From positions 62,001 through 126,000 of the forward strand of contig NZ_JAJADQ010000013.1 in the NCBI RefSeq assembly GCF_020447315.1: DNA of 64,000 bases, read 5' to 3'. Of the stretch, positions 17,208 to 24,240 are shown one piece after another. Numbering within the stretch: position 1 is the stretch's first letter; every line of letters begins with the position of its first letter. Made by a program: the position numbers and the translations under genes. This DNA is from Hymenobacter nitidus (GTDB lineage: Bacteria > Bacteroidota > Bacteroidia > Cytophagales > Hymenobacteraceae). A model generated the notes under the pieces. It was not told the DNA's origin. It saw nothing but the letters and a program-made list of their open reading frames with translations, and searched no databases.

Positions 17208-18797
17208 ATGTCCCTTCAGTCTGCCTGGTCAACACTAATACCCGAATCAGCTAGAGAGAAAACCTACTCCTGGTTAGCCTTCGTGGTGTTTGGCCTGTTG
17301 GTGGCCTGGTTCTTTGGCCCGTATCTGCACTGGTTTCCCCGCGGCATCCACGAATGGGCCCAGTCCGACCGGTTGTCGCTGGCCTACGGGTACTACGACC
17401 GGGGCTTCAATTTCTTCCTGCCCCGCACGTTTTCCCTGCACCCCATTGATGGCGTAGTCGGCGCTGAGTTTCCGTTTCAGGCCTACATAGCTGCCTTGCT
17501 GGGGCTGGTGGTCGGGCGGGCACACATCAGCGAAGCTTTCCGCGTGCTGGATATGCTCATGCTGACCGTGGCCTGCACCTACTTGTTCCGGCTGGTGTTC
17601 GAGGTTACCCGCAACGTGTCAATTGCGCTGGTACCCGGGGCCTTTCTGCTGTCAGCCCCCTTGTATATCTACTACTCCGGCAACTACCTGCCCGACCCGT
17701 TTGGGGTGTCGTTGCTCTGCGTGTCGTTTTATTACCTGCACCGCTTTTTCTACCGGGAGCGGCGCCTGGCCTATTTCGTCGTCGGGTTTGGCCTGGCCAC
17801 GCTGGGCAGCCTGGTCAAGCTGTCGATTGTGCTTTACCTGGGCTCGATTTGCCTGGTGCTGCTGATTGTATCCTACGTGCGGCCTTTCTTTCTCTCGGTG
17901 CGGGAAAAAGTAGTGTTTCTGGTGATGATGGTCGTCGGCTTTTCAGCCGTGGGCGGCTGGATCTTCTACATGCGCTGGCTCAACGAGAACTATACTTCCT
18001 GGATTTTCCTGTCTACCGTGCTGCCCATGAAGGACAAGGAGGAAAGTGACATGGTTATCCGGGCCATCGAGCAGTATGTAATACCCGAATACCTGACTGT
18101 TTCGGCGTATCGGCTGCTGTATTTCAGCCTGGCAGTGCTGGTGATTTATGGGGTGCTGCGCTGGCGGCAGGTACCGCAATTTGCCACCTACGTGGCTGTA
18201 CTGCTGGTAGCAACAGTAGGCATTTTTCCCTACTACCTGCTGATGGGAACCCAGTTTGCCACCCATGACTACTACAGCATCGCGCCGGTGCTGCCCTTGT
18301 TTGTGCTGGTGGTGCTGGGCGGCGTGCTGGCTATGCAGCGCCTGCTGGGCAACCGCTGGTGGCTGCAGGCTGCCAGTGTCGTGCTGGCCGTCGTGCTGGT
18401 GTATAATGGCTTCACTCACTACCGTAAGCGCATGAGCACCAGCGTGGGGCTAAACTTCCGCTCGGAGTGGGCCGTCGACGGAGCCGCCTGGCTGAGCCGG
18501 TCCGGAGTGTCCGAAAAGGACCGCATCATGGTGCTCGGACGGGAAAACTCGCCTAACCTGGCCCTGACCCACTTCCAGCGCATTGGTCTGTCGGTGAGCG
18601 ACAGTGCCGACCATATCACGGGCGAATACGCTCATCAGGTCATGGCTAACTACCGGCTGCGGTATCTGGTAATCCAGCGCGGCTTGTACCAGAAGCTCCA
18701 GGCCGTCAATCCGGCGTTCTTCGCGCCTTTCAAGCAGGTTAGCGAAGAACGGACGCGCGTCTTGCTGGCCCCGCGCGAGCCGCTGTCGACTTGGTAG
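17208..18797 (+). CDS. Polytopic membrane protein, GT39-like GT-C glycosyltransferase
   Basis: 529 aa with ~11 helices. Helix 1 at ~22-40 is followed by the first-loop motif IHEWAQSDRLSLAYGYYDRG (47-66), with Asp54 after a W-x-Q-S unit like the one in the protein at 7088, and the pair probably belong to one family. SAPLYIYYSGNYLPDPFGVS and FPYYLLMGTQFATHDYYSI are typical extracytoplasmic loops of GT-C proteins in which HDYY sits near the active site. The C-terminal ~110 residues are soluble. Flanked on both sides by small jelly-roll lipoproteins on the same strand (16511 and 18841), suggesting joint function. Confidence 0.78.
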   Translation: MSLQSAWSTLIPESAREKTYSWLAFVVFGLLVAWFFGPYLHWFPRGIHEWAQSDRLSLAYGYYDRGFNFFLPRTFSLHPIDGVVGAEFPFQAYIAALLGLVVGRAHISEAFRVLDMLMLTVACTYLFRLVFEVTRNVSIALVPGAFLLSAPLYIYYSGNYLPDPFGVSLLCVSFYYLHRFFYRERRLAYFVVGFGLATLGSLVKLSIVLYLGSICLVLLIVSYVRPFFLSVREKVVFLVMMVVGFSAVGGWIFYMRWLNENYTSWIFLSTVLPMKDKEESDMVIRAIEQYVIPEYLTVSAYRLLYFSLAVLVIYGVLRWRQVPQFATYVAVLLVATVGIFPYYLLMGTQFATHDYYSIAPVLPLFVLVVLGGVLAMQRLLGNRWWLQAASVVLAVVLVYNGFTHYRKRMSTSVGLNFRSEWAVDGAAWLSRSGVSEKDRIMVLGRENSPNLALTHFQRIGLSVSDSADHITGEYAHQVMANYRLRYLVIQRGLYQKLQAVNPAFFAPFKQVSEERTRVLLAPREPLSTW

Positions 18798-18840
18798 ATC
18801 CTACACATACGTTTTGCACTTTTTTAATCCTCTTACACAC

Positions 18841-19386
18841 ATGCGTACTCTTACTGCTTCTTCCCTATTGCTCTTGGGCGGCCTGATGATGGCTAGCTGC
18901 GGCGGCTCCGACAAGTCAGCGGAAGCCGATGAAAAAACGCTGATCAACACTAACTTCGATAATTTCCAGGGCTGGGTGAACAACTACTCCGGCGGGCTGA
19001 GCGATAAGGCGGCGCATAGTGGCCGCTACTCCATCACGGTAGGAGGCGGCAAAGAGTACGGCATAGCGTTCAGCTCGCCGCTGGGCCAGCTGATTGCGGC
19101 CAAGCCCCGCAAGCTGCACCTGGAGGCTTGGGTGAGGATCGATGAGCCCAATACGCCCGTGCAACTGGTGGTTCAGATTACCAAGCCCGTGGGCGATGAG
19201 AAAGTGTTCTGGAAAGGTCTGGCGCTGGCAGAAGGCAGCAAGCCGGGCCAGTGGACGGAGTTGAAAACAGATTTGATTCTGCCCGAAAACGTATCCTCCG
19301 ACCAGATTCTGGGAGTGTATATGTGGGCTAACGGCGCCGGCAAGCCCGTGTACCTGGACGACCTGCGTATTACCAACGCCGAATAG
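18841..19386 (+). CDS. Small lipoprotein with jelly-roll/CBM-like domain (paralog 2 of 3)
   Basis: 181 aa from the ATG at 18841 (a TTG nine codons upstream is also in frame). Signal MRTLTASSLLLLGGLMMASC with lipobox MASC, then GGSDKSAEADEK. The domain shows FDNFQGWVNN, AHSGRYSITVGG, KLHLEAWVRID, GQWTELKTDLILP, GVYMWAN and a final YLDDLRI: the same motif order as the lipoprotein at 16511. Starts 43 bp after the GT-C gene at 17208, so probably co-transcribed. A long hairpin follows the gene. Function unknown; paired with the membrane protein by context. Confidence 0.82.
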   Translation: MRTLTASSLLLLGGLMMASCGGSDKSAEADEKTLINTNFDNFQGWVNNYSGGLSDKAAHSGRYSITVGGGKEYGIAFSSPLGQLIAAKPRKLHLEAWVRIDEPNTPVQLVVQITKPVGDEKVFWKGLALAEGSKPGQWTELKTDLILPENVSSDQILGVYMWANGAGKPVYLDDLRITNAE

Positions 19387-19440
19387 CAACTCACTGACTG
19401 CTGCTAAACCATTACGGGGCAGTAGTCCGGGAGCAGGTTG

Positions 19441-19518
19441 GTACAGCAATAAAGCCGCCCTACGGACCAGCCTCACAAATCTGTGGGGCCAGCCCGTAGC
19501 GCGGCTTTATTGCTGTAC
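19441..19518. terminator. Long hairpin terminator
   Basis: Perfect 18-bp arms (19441-19458 and 19501-19518, the left one beginning GTACAGCAATAAAGCC) with further pairing of CTACGG and CCGTAG inside. It separates the convergent 18841 lipoprotein and short-chain dehydrogenase genes. Confidence 0.8.
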
Positions 19519-19527
19519 TGAGAAGCA

Positions 19528-20319
19528 CTACAGATTACCGGTCCGGCCGCCGTCTACCGGCACGTTGATGCCATTGATGTAGCCCGCCGCCGGGGAGGCC
19601 AGAAACGCCACGGCCGCCGCTACTTCCTGGGCCTGCCCGAAGCGTCCGGCCGGAATGGTGCGCAGCATGGCTGCCTCAATTTCTGCGGTCGTCTGGCCGG
19701 TTTGCTCCACTTTTTTCTCAATCAATGAGGTGTGGCGCTGGGTGACGGTGGCGCCGGGCAGCACATTGTTCACCGTAATGCCGGCGCCGCCCAGCTCGTT
19801 GGCCAGCGTTTTGGCCCAGTTGGCTACTGCCGCCCGAATCGTGTTCGACACGCCCAGGCCCGCCAGCGGCTGCTTCACGGAGGTGCTGATGATGTTGATG
19901 ATGCGGCCGTAGCTGCGGGCCTGCATGCCCGGCACTACGGCCTGGGCCAGCAGGTGGTTGCACACTAGGTGCTGCTCGAAAGCAGCTCGGAACGCGGCTA
20001 CCGGCGCGGCCAGAATCGGGCCCCCGGCTGGTCCGCCGGTATTATTAACTAGGGTATGAAACCCCTCGGGATGCGCCGCCAGATACTCATGAAGGCGGGC
20101 CGCCAGGGTGTCCGGGTCGCTGAAGTCGGCCACGATGTAGTCGTGCGCCTGGTCCTGGGGGCGAGGCAGTTCGGCCACAGCCTGTTGCAGGGTAGCTTCG
20201 TTGCGGGCCAGCAAAGTTACGGTGGCGCCCAACTGGGCCAGCTCCTCGGCCACGGCGCGGCCGATGCCCTGGGTGCTGCCGCCCACGAGGGCGCGGTGGG
20301 AAGTAAGGTCGAGATTCAT
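19528..20319 (-). CDS. Atypical short-chain dehydrogenase/reductase (SDR)
   Basis: 263 aa. The Rossmann fold is intact: cofactor loop LVGGSTQGIGRAVAEELA (11-28), the acidic ADFSD, VNNTGG (91-96, counterpart of NNAG), and the C-terminal INVPVDGG. The catalytic serine region IINIISTS is present (Ser145), but the active-site YxxxK is replaced: Ser158 stands where Tyr belongs and Arg162 where Lys belongs (GLGVSNTIRAAVANWAK). Such SNxxR SDRs exist in Bacteroidota, and the change casts doubt on a normal oxidoreductase reaction. It is divergent from the 3-hydroxyanthranilate dioxygenase gene, and a role in the kynurenine pathway is inferred only from that position. Confidence 0.9.
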   Translation of the reverse strand: MNLDLTSHRALVGGSTQGIGRAVAEELAQLGATVTLLARNEATLQQAVAELPRPQDQAHDYIVADFSDPDTLAARLHEYLAAHPEGFHTLVNNTGGPAGGPILAAPVAAFRAAFEQHLVCNHLLAQAVVPGMQARSYGRIINIISTSVKQPLAGLGVSNTIRAAVANWAKTLANELGGAGITVNNVLPGATVTQRHTSLIEKKVEQTGQTTAEIEAAMLRTIPAGRFGQAQEVAAAVAFLASPAAGYINGINVPVDGGRTGNL

Positions 20320-20400
20320 GCGCTAAAAGTAGGAAAATACGGCTGGCAACGGTCTGCCGGGCACAGTTACGCGGTTTTGCGTAAGTTGGGCAAAATAACG

Positions 20401-20518
20401 AGGGTGTGAGGGTAGGCAGGTATGGGAGTATGAGTTGGGTACTCCATTGATGCGGAGCCGCGCATACTTCTCCCGAACTACGCCTTTCTACTCTCATACC
20501 TGCTTACCCTCACACCCT
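20401..20518. repeat. Imperfect 28-bp inverted repeat upstream of 3-hydroxyanthranilate dioxygenase
   Basis: Left arm 20401-20428 and right arm 20491-20518 match at 26 of 28 positions as inverted copies, with a 62-bp spacer. The left arm can be cut into octamers of similar sequence (GAGGGTGT, GAGGGTAG, GCAGGTAT, GGGAGTAT). The right arm ends 8 bp before the ATG at 20527, so the mRNA leader could fold into a long hairpin. Related structures occur at 54647-54752 and 60091-60192. Confidence 0.7.
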
Positions 20519-20526
20519 AAATTCCT

Positions 20527-21060
20527 ATGCCCGTTTCCCGCCCTTTCAACTTCCAGAAGTGGATTGACGAACACCGCCACCTGCTCAAGCCACCAGTGGG
20601 AAACCAGCAGGTGTTCAAAGACAACAAGGACTTTATCGTGATGGTCGTGGGTGGGCCCAATGCCCGCAAAGACTACCACTACGACGAGGGCGAGGAGCTG
20701 TTCCTACAGATTGAGGGCGACATCGTGGTCAAGATCATCGAGGATGGCAAGCCGGTGGACATTGAAATCAAGGCCGGGGAAATGTTTCTGCTGCCCGGCG
20801 GCGTGCCCCACTCGCCCCGGCGTCCGGCCGGCACCGTGGGCCTCGTGCTGGAGCGCTACCGCACGGCCGGCGAGCTGGACGGCTTTCAGTGGTACTGCGA
20901 AAACTGCGGCACCAAGCTCTACGAGGAATTTGCCGAAATTACCGACATCGTGCAGCAGCTGCCGCCCATCATGAACCGCTTCTGGGCGTCGGAGGAAAAG
21001 CGCACCTGCTCGAACTGCGGCACCGTGATGGCGCCCCCCGCTCCCGTCAAGGCCGACTAA
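20527..21060 (+). CDS. nbaC: 3-hydroxyanthranilate 3,4-dioxygenase
   Basis: 177-aa cupin enzyme that opens 3-hydroxyanthranilate to 2-amino-3-carboxymuconate semialdehyde (ACMS). The Fe ligands of the characterised bacterial enzyme are all present: His51, Glu57 (HYDEGEE) and His95 (GGVPHSPRR). The substrate-binding Arg47 and Arg99 are conserved too. The C-terminal rubredoxin-like site found only in bacterial forms is complete: Cys124 and Cys127 (WYCENCG) with Cys161 and Cys164 (TCSNCG). The next gene, ACMS decarboxylase, starts 66 bp downstream and acts on the product. With that gene present the pathway is aimed at catabolism rather than only quinolinate for NAD synthesis. The leader carries a large inverted repeat that might affect expression. 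Confidence 0.97.
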   Translation: MPVSRPFNFQKWIDEHRHLLKPPVGNQQVFKDNKDFIVMVVGGPNARKDYHYDEGEELFLQIEGDIVVKIIEDGKPVDIEIKAGEMFLLPGGVPHSPRRPAGTVGLVLERYRTAGELDGFQWYCENCGTKLYEEFAEITDIVQQLPPIMNRFWASEEKRTCSNCGTVMAPPAPVKAD

Positions 21061-21126
21061 CCCACGGCTTTTCCGGCTTACCCAACCACCCAGAATCCCG
21101 ACGTGACTGTCGGCAGCATTCCACCC

Positions 21127-22140
21127 GTGCTCAAAATCGATATTCACACCCATATTCTGCCCGAGAAGTGGCCCGACCTGCGTGAGCGGTACGGCTACGG
21201 CGGCTTTATCCGGCTCGAACACCACAAGCCCTGCTGTGCCCGCATGATGCAGGACGACAAGTTCTTCCGCGAAATTCAGGACAACTGCTGGGACCCCGAG
21301 GTGCGCATGCGCGAGTACGACCAGTTCGGCGTCGACGTGCAGGTGCTCAGCACCGTGCCCGTCATGTTCAGCTACTGGGCCAAACCCCTGGATGCGCTGG
21401 ACCTGAGCCGCCTGCTCAACGACCACATTGCCGGCGTGGTAGCCCGTTACCCCACGCGCTTCATGGGCCTGGGCACCATTCCGATGCAGGCCCCCGACCT
21501 GGCTATCAAGGAGCTGGAGCGCTGCGTGAAAGAGCTGGGCCTGGCTGGCGTGCAGATTGGCTCCCACGTGAACGACTGGAACCTGGATGCGCCCGAGCTG
21601 TTCGAGGTATTTGCGGCCGCCGAAGAGCTGGGCGCGGCCGTCTTTGTGCACCCCTGGGACATGATGGCCCAGCAAAAAATGCCTAAATACTGGCTGCCCT
21701 GGCTGGTGGGCATGCCCGCCGAAAGCACCCTGGCGCTCTGCTCCCTGATTTTTGGTGGCGTGCTGGAGCGCCTGCCCAAGCTGCGCGTGGCTGTCGCCCA
21801 CGGCGGCGGCTCGTTTGCCAGCACCATCGGCCGCATCGAGCATGGCTTCCACGTGCGCCCTGACCTGTGTGCCGTCGACAATCCCGTGAACCCGCGCGAG
21901 TACCTGGGCAAGTTCTGGGTCGACTCGCTGGTGCACGACCCGCTGATGCTGGACTACCTGGTAAAGACGCTCGGGGCCGATAAGATCGTGCTGGGCACCG
22001 ACTATCCGTTTCCCTTGGGCGAGTTGGAGCCCGGCCAGCTGATTGAGTCGATGCCGTACCCAGACGAAATGAAGGCCCGGATGCTGGGTTCCAACGCGCT
22101 GGAGTGGCTGGGAATTACCCCTGGGCTTAGCCGCTGGTAG
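21127..22140 (+). CDS. nbaD: 2-amino-3-carboxymuconate-6-semialdehyde decarboxylase (ACMSD)
   Basis: 337-aa amidohydrolase-fold Zn enzyme that decarboxylates ACMS to 2-aminomuconate semialdehyde. Metal ligands are visible: His7 and His9 (IDIHTHILP), His175 (FVHPWDM), His225 (VAHGGGS) and Asp292 (GTDYPFPLGE). The sequence follows vertebrate ACMSD along its whole length (STVPVMFSYWAKP, YWLPWLVGMPAE, FPLGELEPGQLIES). The open frame starts at a GTG at 21103, but a second GTG at 21127 gives VLKIDIHTHILPEKW, which lines up with the family N-terminus, so I chose that. It works directly after the dioxygenase encoded upstream; the aldehyde dehydrogenase at 5555 would take its product. Confidence 0.95.
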   Translation: MLKIDIHTHILPEKWPDLRERYGYGGFIRLEHHKPCCARMMQDDKFFREIQDNCWDPEVRMREYDQFGVDVQVLSTVPVMFSYWAKPLDALDLSRLLNDHIAGVVARYPTRFMGLGTIPMQAPDLAIKELERCVKELGLAGVQIGSHVNDWNLDAPELFEVFAAAEELGAAVFVHPWDMMAQQKMPKYWLPWLVGMPAESTLALCSLIFGGVLERLPKLRVAVAHGGGSFASTIGRIEHGFHVRPDLCAVDNPVNPREYLGKFWVDSLVHDPLMLDYLVKTLGADKIVLGTDYPFPLGELEPGQLIESMPYPDEMKARMLGSNALEWLGITPGLSRW

Positions 22141-22223
22141 CTGGACTTATATGAATATGGCGTTACTAATGTACCTTGCTTGCTAGAGTGTACTTGCTAG
22201 TAAGCAGAGGAGGAAAAGAATAA

Positions 22224-22757
22224 ATGAGTAATTCAGCAGCACGGCAGCTACGAACAGCTTTGCTTAAGCTAGGCTTAGGAGCTATTCTTACAACTGGCTG
22301 CCAGTCCCAGGCCGAAGAAGTTGTGCGAATCGGCTTTGACGACATCCATGGCTGGGGCCCGCAGGACCCGCCCTGGCTGACTGATAGCACAGCACACTCC
22401 GGGCGTTGGTCATACAGCCTAAGTATTGCTGATGATTACGGGCCAAATTTTTCCCGCTCCTGGGCCGAATTAAACAATCCCAAAACCATTCGGGTGGGCG
22501 CCTGGGTATGGCTGCCCCACGGGCGAATAACCACGGCGCTGGCCATAAATGTAGAGCGTGACGGCGAAAAGATTTACTACAAGAGCATGGGCTTTCGGGA
22601 GGTTGTAAAGCGCTACCGCTCCTGGGAACTGGTGCATCAAACCCACGAGTTACCGGCGGATATGAGGCCGACCGATATGGTAAACGTGTATATATGGCAG
22701 TGGGGAGAGCATCACAGGATGAAGTGTGATGATATGTTCGTGGAAAAACTACGCTAA
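22224..22757 (+). CDS. Small lipoprotein with jelly-roll/CBM-like domain (paralog 3 of 3)
   Basis: 177 aa. A longer signal (residues 1-27) ends in a lipobox-like LTTGC. The domain repeats the order seen in the lipoproteins at 16511 and 18841: GFDDIHGWGPQD, AHSGRWSYSLSI, TIRVGAWVWLPHG, YRSWELVHQTHELP, VNVYIWQWG and a final CDDMFVEKL. It overlaps the next gene by one base (its TAA shares the A of ATG at 22757), so the two are probably translationally coupled. Base composition is visibly more AT-rich than the flanking kynurenine genes. Function unknown; coupled to a PIG-V-like membrane protein. Confidence 0.8.
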   Translation: MSNSAARQLRTALLKLGLGAILTTGCQSQAEEVVRIGFDDIHGWGPQDPPWLTDSTAHSGRWSYSLSIADDYGPNFSRSWAELNNPKTIRVGAWVWLPHGRITTALAINVERDGEKIYYKSMGFREVVKRYRSWELVHQTHELPADMRPTDMVNVYIWQWGEHHRMKCDDMFVEKLR

Positions 22758-24085
22758 TGCTTTTATCCGAATCCCAGTTAAATCATCCGGTGGTCCAGCC
22801 GATCCGTGGTGTTTTACAGCGCAGCACCACCATCTTCTTGGCAATAGCATTACACGCCGTTTTGCTAGTGGTTGCTTATTCGGTGCTGTATGCCTTTGGT
22901 GTTATTCAACAGTTGCCTACCGATCAGCGCCTGCTTACTTGGGATGCCAACCTATTCCACAACTTGTCGCAAACGGGGTATGACCAGGCCACAAGTGGCA
23001 TCAACGCCTTTTTTCCTTTGCTTCCCCTCGTGTGGCATTACACGAATATGAGCGCCATATCCGTCAGCATTCTCAATGCCTGCTGCACTTGGGTTGGAGT
23101 AGGATTACTGGCGTGGAGCTTTCAGTTATCGTTCCGCCAGATTCTGGTGGCGTTGTCGGCCCCGATGCTCTTCTTCGGTTTGGTACCATACGCCGAGGCA
23201 TTTTTCTTTTTCTTCTCGACGATAATGCTCGTGGGATTACACCAGCGTAAACATGGGCTGGTGCTGGTGGGCCTGTTTCTGGCTTGCCTGAGCCGCTCAG
23301 CTGCCACGCTTTTTGTGCCGGCGTATCTGTTTGCCGAGTTGCTGTGGTGGAGCCGGTCGGCCAAGCTAGCCAGCTTGCTGCGCATCATTACTGGATTATT
23401 AGCCATACTGACAGCTGTGGGAGGAGTTATGCTGGCTCAGTATAAAAGCCATGGCGACGCCTTTGCCTTCTTCAAGGTACACGATAAGCTCTGGGGGCAT
23501 AAGATCCGTCTACCCGACGTTGTTTTATTTAGTTCGGGGGGCTTTAACATTCTATGGCTGGATGCCTTCGCTTTGATAATTAGCTTTATCTGCTTCATTT
23601 CCTGTGCCGTGCTGGGGATACGGTGGCTTAAGAAAAGTAATCCAGCAGAAGGGGCATTTCCCTCCAAGGCCGTGTTGTTTTCTATGGGGTACTGCGTGGG
23701 CGCGGCATTCTTCATTATTTTTTATCAGGGTGGTGATTTAGTGGGGATGGCCCGCTATGTTTTGGCTTCGCCTTTCTTTGTGGTGCTGCTCTGGTGGTGC
23801 TGGACGATGCCCGCCCCGCAGCAGCGTAAGTTGCTGGGTATTGTGGTGGGGACTGGACTTGCAGTGATAGTGTGTATGGGCGGAGTATGGCGCTTTACCA
23901 GCTTCTATCCGGGGCAGGCCGTGGTCTACTTTACCTTGTTTCTGTTGTATGTAGTGGTTTACCTGGCCGTGAGTCCCAACGCAGCCCGCTGGTACCGGGA
24001 AGCTGCTACCGGACTGTATATTGTAAACGTGCTGCTTATGGTATACCTCTTTGTGCTCTTCATGCAGGGCATCTGGATTAACTAG
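22757..24085 (+). CDS. Polytopic membrane protein, PIG-V-like mannosyltransferase family
   Basis: 442 aa, about ten to eleven helices. The first loop has LTWDANLFHNLSQTGYD (60-76) with Trp62-Asp63, and INAFFPLLPLVWHY follows; WD at the first loop plus an AFFPLxP segment are the recognisable pattern of PIG-V-type GT-C mannosyltransferases. No large soluble C-terminal domain, unlike the other GT-C-like proteins here. Its ATG overlaps the stop of the upstream lipoprotein gene by one base. The two genes form an AT-richer insert between the ACMS decarboxylase and kynureninase genes, which suggests separate acquisition. Substrate unknown. Confidence 0.75.
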   Translation: MLLSESQLNHPVVQPIRGVLQRSTTIFLAIALHAVLLVVAYSVLYAFGVIQQLPTDQRLLTWDANLFHNLSQTGYDQATSGINAFFPLLPLVWHYTNMSAISVSILNACCTWVGVGLLAWSFQLSFRQILVALSAPMLFFGLVPYAEAFFFFFSTIMLVGLHQRKHGLVLVGLFLACLSRSAATLFVPAYLFAELLWWSRSAKLASLLRIITGLLAILTAVGGVMLAQYKSHGDAFAFFKVHDKLWGHKIRLPDVVLFSSGGFNILWLDAFALIISFICFISCAVLGIRWLKKSNPAEGAFPSKAVLFSMGYCVGAAFFIIFYQGGDLVGMARYVLASPFFVVLLWWCWTMPAPQQRKLLGIVVGTGLAVIVCMGGVWRFTSFYPGQAVVYFTLFLLYVVVYLAVSPNAARWYREAATGLYIVNVLLMVYLFVLFMQGIWIN

Positions 24086-24240
24086 CGAAAGGTGCACGAA
24101 ACCACTCTGGACTATGGTGATAAAAGCCCAATACCAACCGGCTCACGGTTGAGAAAAACAAGAGGAACCGAAGGGCTGCCCAAGCAATGCTCGGGCCTGA
24201 GGTAGCAGCGGGTCGATTTTACCTGTCTATCTTTACTTCT

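Noticed and set aside
20704..21936. Long minus-strand frame opposite the dioxygenase and decarboxylase genes
   Set aside because: Antisense to two well-conserved enzymes and with His/Gln/Val-rich shadow composition.
24228..24235. TATCTTTA as kynureninase promoter
   Set aside because: Only 5 bp before the ATG, so the transcript would start at or after the start codon; no -33 element.
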